Shown here piece after piece: positions 35,704-44,883 of a stretch of 64,000 nucleotides of DNA. Below the pieces are notes generated by a model that saw nothing but the letters and a program-made list of their open reading frames with translations, did not search any database and was not told the DNA's origin. The position numbers and the translations under genes were made by a program. How positions within the stretch are numbered: position 1 is the first letter of the stretch; every line of letters begins with the position of its first letter. The stretch is from Nocardia vinacea NBRC 16497 (GTDB taxonomy: Bacteria; Actinomycetota; Actinomycetes; Mycobacteriales; Mycobacteriaceae): assembly GCF_000308835.1 (NCBI RefSeq), contig NZ_BAGN01000220.1, positions 45,432 through 109,431 on the forward strand. Direction: 5' to 3'.

Positions 35704-35859
35704 TCAGGCGGCCGCGGATTTCACCGCCGAACCGATCTCGCGCCGCAGTGCGGCGAACTCCGGGGAGGCGCGCAGCTCGTCGGCGTCGACATCGGTGCGC
35801 GGCAGGTCAACCGCCGGCGAATCACCCTCGGCCACAGCCGGTTCGGCGGAGGCCACCAT
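35704..35859 (-). CDS. Small ORF translationally coupled to ssuD
   Basis: A 51-codon ORF (MVASAEPAVAEGDSPAVDLPRTDVDADELRASPEFAALRREIGSAVKSAAA) whose ATG shares a base with the ssuD stop (TGATG). No transmembrane segment and no recognised domain; the ASPEFAALRR stretch vaguely recalls the N-terminal part of DUF485 proteins, which is not enough for a name. The tight overlap is the main reason to believe it is translated. Confidence 0.45.
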   Translation of the reverse strand: MVASAEPAVAEGDSPAVDLPRTDVDADELRASPEFAALRREIGSAVKSAAA

Positions 35860-37001
35860 CAGGACGACGCGACTTCGAGACCAGGATGTGCCGCGACCGG
35901 CGCATCCGGATGCCGCCACAGCCCGCGCGCCGCCAGCCGCGGCAGCACACCCTCACCGAACCAGTAGGCCTCCTCCAGATGCGGATATCCGGAGAGCACG
36001 AACTCGTCGATGCCCAGGTCGCGGTATTCGAGGATGCGCTCGGCAACCTCGTCGTGGCTGCCGACGAGCGCCGTGCCCGCACCGCCGCGCACCAGCCCGA
36101 TCCCGGCCCAGAGGTTCGGGTAGATCTCCAGCGCGTCACTGGACCCCTCGTGCAGCGCGAGCATCCGGCGCTGTCCTTCGGATTCGCTGCGCGCCAACGA
36201 CTTCTGGATATCAGCGACCGCCGCGGGATCGAAACCGGCCAGCAGCCGGTTCGCCTCGGCCCAAGCCGCCGCCGCGGTGTCGCGAGTGATCACATGTAGC
36301 CGGATGCCGAAACGCACCGTGCGGCCCTCGCGCTGGGCCAGCTTGCGGACCCAGGCGATCTTCTCCGCGACCTGCGCGGGCGGTTCACCCCAGGTCAGGT
36401 AGACATCGGAGTGCTTGGCCGCGATGGTGCCCGCGATCGGCGAGGATCCGCCGAAGTACACCTCGGGCACCGGGTTCGGCGGCTGTGTCAGTTTCGCGTC
36501 GGCGATGTGGATGTGCTCGCCGGTAAGGCTGACGGTCTCCCCCGCCCACAGCTTCCGCACGACCTCCAGGAATTCGCCGGTCCGGACGTAGCGGGAGTCC
36601 TTGTCCAGGAAGTCGCCGTAGGCGCGCTGTTCACTGGACTCGCCGCCGGTGACCACATTGATCAGCAGTCGGCCGCCGGTCTGGCGCTGGAAGGTGCTCG
36701 CCATCTGCGCGGCCAGCGTCGGCGAGAGGAAACCCGGACGCAGCGCCACCAGGAACTTCAGCCGCTCGGTGGCCTGGCTGACCATGGCGGTGGTGAGCCA
36801 GGCGTCCTCGCACCACGCACCGGTCGGCGTCAGGACCGCCGCGAAGCCGAGCGACTCGGCCGCCGCGGCGATCTGGCTCAGGTACGCCACGCTCGGCGGC
36901 CGGTCACCGGCGGAATTCGTGGCGTTCGCACCGTGACCACCGCCGACGACATTGCGGCTGTCACCATTGGTTGGCAGAAACCAGTGGAAGGTGAGGGACA
37001 T
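35859..37001 (-). CDS. ssuD: FMNH2-dependent alkanesulfonate monooxygenase
   Basis: A 380-residue luciferase-like monooxygenase that releases sulfite from alkanesulfonates for sulfur supply. SsuD features are MSLTFHWFLPTNGDSR, the GAWCEDAWLTTAMVSQ segment near residue 60, LLINVVTGG and HLEEAYWFGEGVLP near the end. The ATG 37001 is preferred to the long open frame that runs antisense over thiD. No sulfonate ABC transporter is adjacent. It is divergent from thiD across 91 bases. Confidence 0.9.
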   Translation of the reverse strand: MSLTFHWFLPTNGDSRNVVGGGHGANATNSAGDRPPSVAYLSQIAAAAESLGFAAVLTPTGAWCEDAWLTTAMVSQATERLKFLVALRPGFLSPTLAAQMASTFQRQTGGRLLINVVTGGESSEQRAYGDFLDKDSRYVRTGEFLEVVRKLWAGETVSLTGEHIHIADAKLTQPPNPVPEVYFGGSSPIAGTIAAKHSDVYLTWGEPPAQVAEKIAWVRKLAQREGRTVRFGIRLHVITRDTAAAAWAEANRLLAGFDPAAVADIQKSLARSESEGQRRMLALHEGSSDALEIYPNLWAGIGLVRGGAGTALVGSHDEVAERILEYRDLGIDEFVLSGYPHLEEAYWFGEGVLPRLAARGLWRHPDAPVAAHPGLEVASS

Positions 37002-37092
37002 TGGACCGATCCAACCGAAGTGGATACGCCCCGACCAGGGAGGCGATCGGTCAGATCCGAATCCTTCTGGGCGAGTCGTTAGGGTCTGGGGT

Positions 37093-37932
37093 GTGAAACT
37101 GCTGCCGCTGGTGCCCGACGGGCAGACCCCGGTTCGTGTCCTTACTATCGCCGGGACCGACTCCGGCGGCGGCGCAGGCATTCAGGCCGATTCGCGGACC
37201 ATGGCCATGTGCGGGGTGCACGCGTGTGTCGCGGTGGCCGCGGTGACGGTGCAGAACTCGGTCGGGGTGAGCGGGTTCCATGAGATTCCGCCGGGGATCG
37301 TGGCCGATCAGGTGCGGTCGGTGGTCGGGGATATCGGGGTCGGGGCGGCCAAGACCGGGATGTTGGCCTCGACCGCGATCATCGAGTCGGTCGCGGCGGT
37401 CTGCGAAGAGGTGGGGATCGGACAGGGCCGCACACCGCTGGTGGTCGATCCGGTGGCGGCGTCCATGCACGGCGATCCGCTGCTGCACGAGGAGGCGTTG
37501 GACGCGGTGCGGCACACGCTGATCCCGCTGGCCACAGTGGTGACGCCGAACCTCGACGAGGTGCGCCTGATCACCGGCATCGAGGTCACCGATGATGGCT
37601 CCGCGCGGCGGGCGGCCGAGGCGCTGCACAAGCTCGGGGCGCAGTGGGCGATCGTCAAGGGCGGACATCTGCGGTCCTCGGAGGTCAGCACCGATCTGCT
37701 CTTCGATGGCGACCAGTTCCTGGAGTTCACCGCACCGCGAATCAGCACGGGTAACGACCACGGTGGCGGCGATACGCTGGCCGCGGCCATCGCATGCGCC
37801 CTCGCCAACGGTTACTCGGTGCCCGATGCCGTCGCGTTCGCCAAGGACTGGACCTACCGATGCCTCGCCGCGTCCTACAACCTCGGCGCAGGCCACGGGC
37901 CCGTCTCCCCGCTCTGGCGCCTGTCCTCATAG
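37093..37932 (+). CDS. thiD: Hydroxymethylpyrimidine (phosphate) kinase
   Basis: Phosphorylates HMP and HMP-P in thiamine synthesis; 279 residues. Features are VLTIAGTDSGGGAGIQADSRT (substrate loop), VVDPVAASMHG, VTPNLDEVRLITG and the ATP/anion-hole region NDHGGGDTLAAAIACAL, where the usual catalytic Cys position of HMP-P kinases is Asp, as in many ribokinase-like enzymes. The GTG at 37093 is chosen from the conserved N-terminus; the upstream frame is antisense to ssuD. No TPP riboswitch precedes it. Confidence 0.93.
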   Translation: MKLLPLVPDGQTPVRVLTIAGTDSGGGAGIQADSRTMAMCGVHACVAVAAVTVQNSVGVSGFHEIPPGIVADQVRSVVGDIGVGAAKTGMLASTAIIESVAAVCEEVGIGQGRTPLVVDPVAASMHGDPLLHEEALDAVRHTLIPLATVVTPNLDEVRLITGIEVTDDGSARRAAEALHKLGAQWAIVKGGHLRSSEVSTDLLFDGDQFLEFTAPRISTGNDHGGGDTLAAAIACALANGYSVPDAVAFAKDWTYRCLAASYNLGAGHGPVSPLWRLSS

Positions 37933-38108
37933 ACATCGGTTCGGCGCCGAAACTTGTCGGTGGGTGGGTTCATACTGAGGGCATCGCAGCCACCGTTGGC
38001 CTCGACGATGCGGTCAACGAGAACACTGGCGTTCGAGGTGGATGCGGTAGCCGACCGCCACTGGCGCGCCCGCGGTCGGCGCCACCGGTGGGTTCGATCG
38101 AATATTGT

Positions 38109-38831
38109 CTATTCGCTGGAAAAAGCCAGGTGCAGTGGCAGATTCGCGTCGATACCGATGCCGTTCAACCGTGCGTTGGCCTCGGCCAGCGCGGAGATGA
38201 TCTCGGCCAGATAGGCGACGAACTGCTCCGTCGGCATCGTATGCGCCTGTAGGCGGTTCGCGCCCAGCCACCAGTCGGTGGCCGAGGCCACCGCGCCGAA
38301 GACGGAATAGTTGACGAGTTCGACGCTGGACACTTGCACGGACTTGTCCGCGAGCAGTCCGGTGAACAGATCGGCGGCCCGCTTGGCCGACCGGCGCGCG
38401 GACTGCAGCGCCCGCTCGGATTCGTCCGCCCGCCGTGTGAAGTGGCTGTGCAGCATGAACCGGAAGACATTGGGATGTTCGGTCACCACGAGCACATATT
38501 CGGCCGCACCGCGCCGAATCAACTCGCGCGCTGAATCATTGGTCAGATCGGCACTCGCGACGATCCGTTCCCACAGCATGTCGCGAACCCGGTCGACGAT
38601 GGCGTTGTAGAGGTCGGTCTTATCCTCGAAATGCCGGTACAGCTTGGGTTTCGCGGCACCGGCCTCCTTGGCGATATCGCCCATACTTACCTCGGGCCCG
38701 AACTTGTCGAGCGCGCGGAAGGCCGCGTCGACAAAATCCGCGCGCACCTTGCGCCGATGCTCACGCCACCGCTCGGTCCGCGCATCTACCCGTTTGGGCG
38801 GCACCTCATCTACATCCCGCCCGCTGCGCAT
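38109..38831 (-). CDS. TetR-family regulator
   Basis: A 240-residue regulator with a basic N-terminal tail, HTH at about 30-78 (VDAAFRALDKFGPEVSMGDIAKEAGAAKPKLYRHFEDKTDLYNAIVDRV) and a long ligand domain. The start is ATG 38831, with a GTG one codon earlier as an alternative. There is no divergent partner within 400 bases; the nearest genes on the left and right are thiD and a small basic protein. Its target is unknown. Confidence 0.88.
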   Translation of the reverse strand: MRSGRDVDEVPPKRVDARTERWREHRRKVRADFVDAAFRALDKFGPEVSMGDIAKEAGAAKPKLYRHFEDKTDLYNAIVDRVRDMLWERIVASADLTNDSARELIRRGAAEYVLVVTEHPNVFRFMLHSHFTRRADESERALQSARRSAKRAADLFTGLLADKSVQVSSVELVNYSVFGAVASATDWWLGANRLQAHTMPTEQFVAYLAEIISALAEANARLNGIGIDANLPLHLAFSSE

Positions 38832-38898
38832 CACGAATCCGACGGTACCAACACCTCACTCGACCTCGGTCGGCTCGGTCAGCGGCGCCCCGCCGGCG

Positions 38899-39030
38899 TC
38901 AGCGCTTCTTGGGAACGATCGTCTCCCCGCCGGCATCTCCGCCCGACTTCGCCTTCTTCTCCGCTCGCTTCTCCTTGATGGACTTCCCGGACTTCTTCGA
39001 CATTGCGCTGCGCGGAGATTTGTCGGACAT
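38899..39030 (-). CDS. Conserved small basic protein
   Basis: A 43-residue, strongly basic protein (MSDKSPRSAMSKKSGKSIKEKRAEKKAK... ending VPKKR). Very similar short proteins recur in mycobacteria and streptomycetes, with the invariant KKSGKSIKEKRA core; function is not known, and nucleic-acid binding is inferred from composition. ATG 39030 has an AAGGA site. The 284 bases between it and the methyltransferase gene hold nothing I recognise. Confidence 0.8.
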   Translation of the reverse strand: MSDKSPRSAMSKKSGKSIKEKRAEKKAKSGGDAGGETIVPKKR

Positions 39031-39314
39031 GCACGTCCTTCGATTGGAGACCTGAGCGGTCCCGATCCCAAGACCGTACGCTACGCCGAGCCGCCCGGAA
39101 CCCGATCGACCTCCCACGCCGCCGCAAGCTTGTCGCGTCGCCGTACCGGCACGGGTTGTCCACCGGGCTCCGATCTGCGCAGCTTCAGCGTGAGCAAGCG
39201 CCGACCGACTGTTGCTGAAACGGCAAAGAATCTGGCGCCGCTTCGGGCTCCGCGGACATCATGCGATCAGGGCGGATATCCCACCGCCCGGTAACTCGGA
39301 TGGGAGATCGACGG

Positions 39315-39953
39315 ATGACCGACAGCACCGCAGCGCAGCCTGCTCAGGAGTTCTGGGAAGAGTTCTATCGAGATCGGGATCAGGTTTGGACCGGGAATCC
39401 CAATCCGTTGTTGGTGCGGGAGGCCGTGGAGCTCGAGCCGGGGACCGCGTTGGACCTCGGATGCGGTGAGGGTGCGGACGCCGTTTGGCTCGCGGGGCGT
39501 GGGTGGCGCGTTACCGCGGTCGATGTGTCCCCGACAGCGCTGCGGCGTGCGGCTGCGCATGCCGATGCGGCGGGCGTCGGGGAGCGCATCACGTTCGCGG
39601 AACATGATCTGGCGCAATCGTTTCCGGACGGAGAGTTCGATTTGGTTTCCGCGCAGTTCTTTCATTCGCCGGTGGCGCAGGAGCAGGAGCGGACGAAGGT
39701 TCTGCGGCGGGCCGCCGAAGCGGTGGGCGTCGGCGGGGTTTTGTTGATTGCTGGGCATGCGGGGTGGCCGTCGTTTGTCGAGGATCGGCATGACGTGCAC
39801 TTTCCGACGATGGATGAGGTGCTCGACGGGCTGGCTCTGGGGCCGGATTGGAACGTGGAGACCAAGGATGCGGTCGAGCGGGAAGTCACGTGGCCGGAGG
39901 GGCAGGTGGGGCTGCGTACCGACACCGTGTTGCGGATTCGGCGGGTGCGGTAG
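39315..39953 (+). CDS. Class I SAM-dependent methyltransferase
   Basis: A 212-residue methyltransferase. Motif I is ALDLGCGEGADAVWLA near residue 44, followed by VTAVDVSPTALRRA, the FDLVSAQFF post-motif and GGVLLIAGHAGWP. The substrate is unknown; the fold and size fit small-molecule methyltransferases of the Tam/UbiE type. The start ATG 39315 lies in GGATGACC; earlier ATGs lack conserved sequence. Confidence 0.88.
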   Translation: MTDSTAAQPAQEFWEEFYRDRDQVWTGNPNPLLVREAVELEPGTALDLGCGEGADAVWLAGRGWRVTAVDVSPTALRRAAAHADAAGVGERITFAEHDLAQSFPDGEFDLVSAQFFHSPVAQEQERTKVLRRAAEAVGVGGVLLIAGHAGWPSFVEDRHDVHFPTMDEVLDGLALGPDWNVETKDAVEREVTWPEGQVGLRTDTVLRIRRVR

Positions 39954-40022
39954 GCACGGTCCCCAGGAACCTCACAGGTAGGGCCCAGCCAGGGTCCAGC
40001 GCGGTTCGCGAGGGTGGTCACC

Positions 40023-41279
40023 ATGACCGAATCGACGACCGCCGCGCACCGGGCGGAAATGACCGAAACGGTGATCACGCCCGTGCTGGACGTCGTGATC
40101 CCCGTCTACAACGAAGAGGCCGACCTGGGTGTCTGCGTGCGGCGGCTGCACGCCTACTTGCGCGACGGGTTCCCGTTCCCGGCGCGGATCACCGTAGCCG
40201 ACAACGCGAGCACCGACGACACCATGCAGGTCGCGCAGCTGCTCGCCGATGAACTCGCTGACGTGCGGGTTGTGCACCTCGATGCCAAGGGCCGCGGCCG
40301 CGCACTGCGCGCGGTGTGGGAGCACTCCGACGCCCAGGTCGTCGCCTACATGGACGTGGATCTGTCCACCGACCTCAATGCGCTGCTGCCCCTGGTCGCT
40401 CCGCTGATCTCGGGCCACTCCGATCTGGCCATCGGCACCCGGCTCGACGCGGCGTCGCGTGTGGTGCGCGGACCCAAGCGCGAAATCATCTCGCGCTGCT
40501 ACAACCTGATCCTGAAAGCCTCACTGCAGGCCCGCTTTTCGGATGCGCAGTGCGGTTTCAAGGCGATGCGCACCGATGTGGCGCGGCGGCTGCTGCCGCT
40601 GGTGGAGGACGGTGAATGGTTCTTCGACACCGAGCTTTTGGTGCTCGCCGAGCGGGCCGGACTGCGTATCCACGAGGTGCCGGTCGACTGGATCGATGAT
40701 CCGGACAGCCGGGTCGACATCATCGACACCGCGCGCAAGGATCTCCTCGGCGTGTGGCGACTGCTGCGCGGACTGACGACCGGTGCGCTGCCGTTGGACG
40801 AGCTGCGCCGCTCGGTCGGCCGTGAACCACTGGTTCCCGGTGTGCCGTTGGGGATGGTCGGGCAGGTGGTGCGGTTCGCGATAGTCGGCGTCATCTCCAC
40901 GCTCGCCTATATGCTGCTGTACCTGGTGTTGCAGCCCATGACCGGCGCGCAGGTCGCGAACTTCGTCGCGCTGCTGATCACCGCGGTCGGCAATACCGCC
41001 GCCAACCGCGCCTTCACCTTCGGGGTCCGCGGATCGAATGGCGTTGTGTCACACCAATTCCAAGGTCTGCTGATATTCGGTTTCGGCTTGTTGGTCACCA
41101 GCGGATCGTTGTTCGCCTTGCACCGTTGGGCACCCGACGCCGCCGTTCATCTGGAATTGTTCGTACTCGTGGTCGCCAATCTCATTGCCACGCTGATCCG
41201 ATTCGTCGGCCTGCGCTGGGTGTTCCGTAACCCGACGGCCACCCGCACGGCGCTGGTCACCGAGGGCGGAAAACAGTGA
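40023..41279 (+). CDS. GT2 polyprenyl-phosphate glycosyltransferase fused to a GtrA flippase-like domain
   Basis: A 418-residue fusion. Residues about 20-260 are a DPM1-like family 2 glycosyltransferase: VVIPVYNEE, AYMDVDLSTDL (DxD-type), QCGFKAMR and EWFFDTELL. Residues about 275-400 are a four-helix GtrA domain (VRFAIVGVISTLAYMLLYLVL ... NTAANRAFTF). The inference is synthesis of polyprenyl-phosphate sugar at the inner face and its transfer across the membrane by the fused domain. It overlaps the following GT39 gene by four bases (GTGA), which would consume the lipid-linked sugar outside. Confidence 0.9.
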   Translation: MTESTTAAHRAEMTETVITPVLDVVIPVYNEEADLGVCVRRLHAYLRDGFPFPARITVADNASTDDTMQVAQLLADELADVRVVHLDAKGRGRALRAVWEHSDAQVVAYMDVDLSTDLNALLPLVAPLISGHSDLAIGTRLDAASRVVRGPKREIISRCYNLILKASLQARFSDAQCGFKAMRTDVARRLLPLVEDGEWFFDTELLVLAERAGLRIHEVPVDWIDDPDSRVDIIDTARKDLLGVWRLLRGLTTGALPLDELRRSVGREPLVPGVPLGMVGQVVRFAIVGVISTLAYMLLYLVLQPMTGAQVANFVALLITAVGNTAANRAFTFGVRGSNGVVSHQFQGLLIFGFGLLVTSGSLFALHRWAPDAAVHLELFVLVVANLIATLIRFVGLRWVFRNPTATRTALVTEGGKQ

Positions 41280-43336
41280 CATCTACGCTCACGCCACCGT
41301 CGACAGCGGTACCGCCGCAATCGCGCCCCAAGCGCGAGATCGGCTGGGAATACCCGGCATTGGCCGTACTGCTGCTCGGCACCGGAATCGCCTACCTGTG
41401 CAACCTCAGCGCCAGCGGATGGGCGAATTCCTTCTATTCCGCCGCGGTACAGGCGGGTTCGGAATCCTGGAAGGCCTTCTTCTTCGGCTCCTCGGATGCG
41501 GCGAACTCGATCACCGTCGACAAACCACCGGCCTCGCTGTGGTTGATGGAACTGTCGGTGCGGGCATTCGGGCTGAATTCCTGGAGCATCCTGGTTCCGG
41601 AGGTGCTGCTCGGTGTCGCCTCGGTGGCACTGGTGTGGGCAACGGTGCGCAGGCCCTTCGGCCCGGCCGCCGGACTCATCGCCGGACTGGCGCTCGCGGT
41701 GACGCCCGTCGCCGCACTGATGTTCCGGTTCAACAACCCGGACGCGCTGCTGGTATTCCTGATGATCGCGGCGGCCTGGGCGATGACCAGGGCGGTCGAG
41801 GACGGGCGCACCCGCTGGCTGGTACTCACCGGTGTCTTCATCGGATTCGGATTCCTCACCAAACAATTGCAGGTGCTGCTGGTAGTGCCGACACTGGCGC
41901 TGACCTATCTGTTCGCCGGACCGCCCAAACTCGGCAAGCGGATCCTGCAGCTGCTCGCGGCGGGTTTGTCGATGATCGTCGCGGCCGGCTGGTGGCTGCT
42001 CGCGGTCGAACTGTGGCCGGCGTCTTCGCGACCGTGGATCGGTGGGTCGCAACATAATTCGATCGTCGAGCTCACTCTCGGCTACAACGGTCTCGGTCGC
42101 TTGAACGGCAATGAACACGGCAGCGTCACCCCCGGCGGTGGCGATATGCCGGGCGGCGGCGGTGGCGGCGGTGGCATGTGGGGCAGCACCGGCATCACCC
42201 GGATGTTCGAACCAGCGCAGGGCGGTCAGATCGCCTGGCTCATCCCCGCCGCATTGGTCGCGCTTCTAGCGGGAATTCTGTTGCGCGGCAAGGCTGCTCG
42301 CACCGATGGACGGCGCGCGGCGCTGATCCTGTGGGGCGGCTGGCTGCTGGTGACCGGGCTGACGTTCAGCTTCATGGCGGGCATCTTCCACCAGTACTAC
42401 ACGGTGGCGCTGGCTCCGGCGGTCGCCGCGTTGGTCGGTATCGGCGCGGTTCAGCTGTGGCGGGAACGGCACCGACTGTGGGTTCGATTGTTCGCGGGGC
42501 TCGCGGTCGGTCTGACCACCGCGACGTCGTGGATGTTGTTGTCGCGCAGCTCGAGCTTCGTGCCATGGTTGCGCTGGGCGGTGCTGGTGGTCGGTGTGCT
42601 CGCGACCATCGCGGTGCTGCTGCCCGCACCGCGGAAGGTGGCGCTGGTCGCGGCATTGGCCGCCGCATTCACCGGATTCGCCGGGCCTGTCGCGTATTCC
42701 GCTCAGACCATTTCGACCGGACACGAGGGCGGGATCCCGTCGGCGGGACCGAATGTCGGGATGTTCGGCCATCGTCCCGGCGGCGAGGGCGGCTTCGGGG
42801 GTCCAGGCGGCTTCGGGGGTCCAGGCGGTCCCGGCGGCGGTATGCCCGGTGGACGAAACACTGACGGCCGCAATACGAATGGCGCTCAGGGGCGAGAAGC
42901 CAATATACAAGGCACCAACGAGGCCGCAGGCAATCCGATGATGGGCGGCCCCGCCGGTGGTCTACTCGGCGCGAGCAGGCCGAGCGAGAAGGTCATCGCA
43001 CTGCTGGAAAGCAATGGCTCCGACTACACCTGGGTCGCCGCCGCCACCGGCTCCAACAGTGCCGCCGGATTCCAGCTGGCCACCGAACTGCCGGTCATGC
43101 CGGTCGGCGGCTTCAACGGCAGCGATCCCTCACCGACGCTGGATCAGTTCAAGCAGTATGTCGCCGACGGAAAGATCCACTACTTCATCGGCAGTGGCAA
43201 TCGCGGCGGCGAGGGTGATGGATTCGGTTTCGGCCGCTCCGGCACCAGCAGCGAGATCAGCAAGTGGGTGGAAGAGCACTTCACCGCGACCGAAGTCGAC
43301 GGCATCACCCTCTACGATCTGACCGCCGCGCACTGA
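41276..43336 (+). CDS. GT39/PMT-type membrane glycosyltransferase with Gly-rich extracytoplasmic insert
   Basis: A 686-residue ArnT/PMT_2-like glycosyltransferase. The first extracytoplasmic loop has NSFYSAAVQAGSESWKAFFFGSSD and the family DKPPASLWL motif. There are about twelve transmembrane helices to residue 470. Two Gly-rich regions (about 288-302 and 502-530) flank the later helices, and a soluble C-terminal domain (SDYTWVAAATGSNSAAGFQL...) ends the protein. The GTG start overlaps the GT2-GtrA gene. Together they probably decorate a cell-envelope polymer or protein; sugar and acceptor are unknown. Confidence 0.9.
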   Translation: MTSTLTPPSTAVPPQSRPKREIGWEYPALAVLLLGTGIAYLCNLSASGWANSFYSAAVQAGSESWKAFFFGSSDAANSITVDKPPASLWLMELSVRAFGLNSWSILVPEVLLGVASVALVWATVRRPFGPAAGLIAGLALAVTPVAALMFRFNNPDALLVFLMIAAAWAMTRAVEDGRTRWLVLTGVFIGFGFLTKQLQVLLVVPTLALTYLFAGPPKLGKRILQLLAAGLSMIVAAGWWLLAVELWPASSRPWIGGSQHNSIVELTLGYNGLGRLNGNEHGSVTPGGGDMPGGGGGGGGMWGSTGITRMFEPAQGGQIAWLIPAALVALLAGILLRGKAARTDGRRAALILWGGWLLVTGLTFSFMAGIFHQYYTVALAPAVAALVGIGAVQLWRERHRLWVRLFAGLAVGLTTATSWMLLSRSSSFVPWLRWAVLVVGVLATIAVLLPAPRKVALVAALAAAFTGFAGPVAYSAQTISTGHEGGIPSAGPNVGMFGHRPGGEGGFGGPGGFGGPGGPGGGMPGGRNTDGRNTNGAQGREANIQGTNEAAGNPMMGGPAGGLLGASRPSEKVIALLESNGSDYTWVAAATGSNSAAGFQLATELPVMPVGGFNGSDPSPTLDQFKQYVADGKIHYFIGSGNRGGEGDGFGFGRSGTSSEISKWVEEHFTATEVDGITLYDLTAAH
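42791..42826 (+). repeat. 18-bp tandem repeat in the Gly-rich region
   Basis: GGCTTCGGGGGTCCAGGC occurs twice in a row, encoding GFGGPG twice, followed by a degenerate third unit. It is in frame within the GT39 gene. Confidence 0.9.
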
Positions 43337-43348
43337 TCCGCTGTGGTG

Positions 43349-43390
43349 GGATCCGCACCCTGTTGGGAAACCCACATCGGGTGCGGATCC
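43349..43390. terminator. Terminator between the GT39 and SDR genes
   Basis: GGATCCGCACCC and GGGTGCGGATCC form a perfect 12-bp stem; the 18-base loop contains a second small stem, TGGG-AAA-CCCA. It lies between convergent genes. Confidence 0.8.
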
Positions 43391-43463
43391 CGACCAACAG
43401 TGCGGGGCTGGCGCGCAAAGCAATTCGCCCGGTGCGTGTGCCCCGGGCGATTTGCGGTGTCGG

Positions 43464-44237
43464 TTAGGCGTAGGTGGCTTCGAGCCACTCGGCGAATGTC
43501 GGACCCGCCAACTTCGCGTGCGCACCCGGCAACAGCCCACCGTTCTCGAACTGCGCGCGATCCGGGTTCGCCGGATCACTCGACTCGATCACCTGGGCAG
43601 GCGCACCGAGCTTCGCCACGAGCAGACCTGCCGCACCCGCCATGGTCTCCGGCTGTGGTCCCGCGATCTCGGGGAACGGTCCGTCGAGCGACTCCGGCGC
43701 CGGATGCACCGCCAATTCCACCAGCGCCTCGGCCACCGCACGCGCCGCGACCAACTGGGTGCGCATCTTCGGCAGGTAGGCGACCTCGCCCTGGGTCCCC
43801 CACTGCACCATCACCTCGACCAACTCGTGGAACTGCGCGGCCCGCAGAATCTGCACCGGCAGCGGCCCTTCCAGCAGCGCGGCCTCATGTGCCAGCTTCG
43901 CGGCGTTGTATCCGGCGAGCGAGCCATCGATGCCGATGATGGACACCACGACCAGCCGCTCGACACCGGCCTTCTGCCCCGCTTCGTGCAGGTTGCGCGC
44001 CGCGGCCCGGAAGAATTCGGTCGCGATGGTCTGGTCCGCGGACGGCGTGCTCGATGCGTCGATGACGACATCCACCCCGTCGAGCGCTTCCACGAGCCCG
44101 ACGCCGGTCTCGATATCCACCCCGTTGGCCCGGGAGAATGCGACGACCTCGTGCCCCTGCTCGTTCAGGACATCCACGACGTGGCGGCCCAGCCGTCCGG
44201 TCGCTCCGGCCACCGCGATCTTCTTGATATTCGACAT
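43464..44237 (-). CDS. NAD(P)-binding NmrA-like oxidoreductase
   Basis: A 257-residue atypical SDR/NmrA-family protein: MSNIKKIAVAGATGRLGRHVVDVL supplies the GxxGxxG nucleotide loop, followed by DVVIDASSTPSADQT, ERLVVVSIIGIDG and LRAAQFHELVEVMVQWG. Proteins of this kind are often annotated as NAD(P)H-binding reductases; the substrate is unknown. The start ATG 44237 has an AGGAACC context. It is divergent from a small secreted protein gene. Confidence 0.85.
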   Translation of the reverse strand: MSNIKKIAVAGATGRLGRHVVDVLNEQGHEVVAFSRANGVDIETGVGLVEALDGVDVVIDASSTPSADQTIATEFFRAAARNLHEAGQKAGVERLVVVSIIGIDGSLAGYNAAKLAHEAALLEGPLPVQILRAAQFHELVEVMVQWGTQGEVAYLPKMRTQLVAARAVAEALVELAVHPAPESLDGPFPEIAGPQPETMAGAAGLLVAKLGAPAQVIESSDPANPDRAQFENGGLLPGAHAKLAGPTFAEWLEATYA

Positions 44238-44453
44238 GGTTCCTGCTCCTATTTTCGCTGCGCTGTTGCGCTTTCACAGTGAGGACGACGCAGCGCGCAC
44301 GAGTGTGACATGCCGTTTCGGACCGTTCCTCGAGATCCCTTTACCTGCTTCCTCGAAATCCTCTTAATGCGGCATTCATTCGAAACCCTTTCGCATGCCG
44401 CGAACTCCGGGAATGATGAGCCAGTTGCGCCAACTCCGACCATCAGGAAAAAC

Positions 44454-44843
44454 GTGAGAAGCATTTCGAGATTCGTCCTAACCGTCATCGGCGCACTCGT
44501 CGCCATCGCGCTCACCGTCGGCTTCGCGTCGACCGCATCGGCCGCACCGGGCGAAGCGCCCCAGCCGACCGCACCGGTCGCGACCGCACCGATCGCCGCG
44601 GCAGCCGAACCGACCCCGCAGGCCGACCTCATCGGGCAGTGCCTGGCGCCCGGCGACACCATCGAGGTCCGGACGCTGGTCGGCGGTCTGCTCGGCGCCA
44701 CCATCGGCGGCATCGCGGGCCTGCCCCTCTTCTTCGTCGGCGCTATTCCGGGACTGGTCATCGGCGGACTCCTCGGCGTCCTGATCGGTTCCACCTCCTA
44801 CGCGGTCGACGAGGGCCATATGCAGCAGGCAGGGCTCTGCTGA
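44454..44843 (+). CDS. Small secreted/membrane protein of unknown function
   Basis: From GTG 44454 (VRSISRFVLTVIGALVAIALTVGFASTASAAPG) a 129-residue protein with a clean signal peptide (cleavage near ASAAP), a Pro/Ala-rich linker, and a C-terminal half with two Gly-rich hydrophobic segments (TLVGGLLGATIGGIAGLPLF, then GLVIGGLLGVLIG) that resemble glycine-zipper helices. It ends QQAGLC. The frame is open upstream to 44310, but the signal peptide decides the start. Function unknown. Confidence 0.7.
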   Translation: MRSISRFVLTVIGALVAIALTVGFASTASAAPGEAPQPTAPVATAPIAAAAEPTPQADLIGQCLAPGDTIEVRTLVGGLLGATIGGIAGLPLFFVGAIPGLVIGGLLGVLIGSTSYAVDEGHMQQAGLC

Positions 44844-44883
44844 CAGCGAATTCCCTTTAGTGGCAAGCTGTTAGCGTGCGGGT

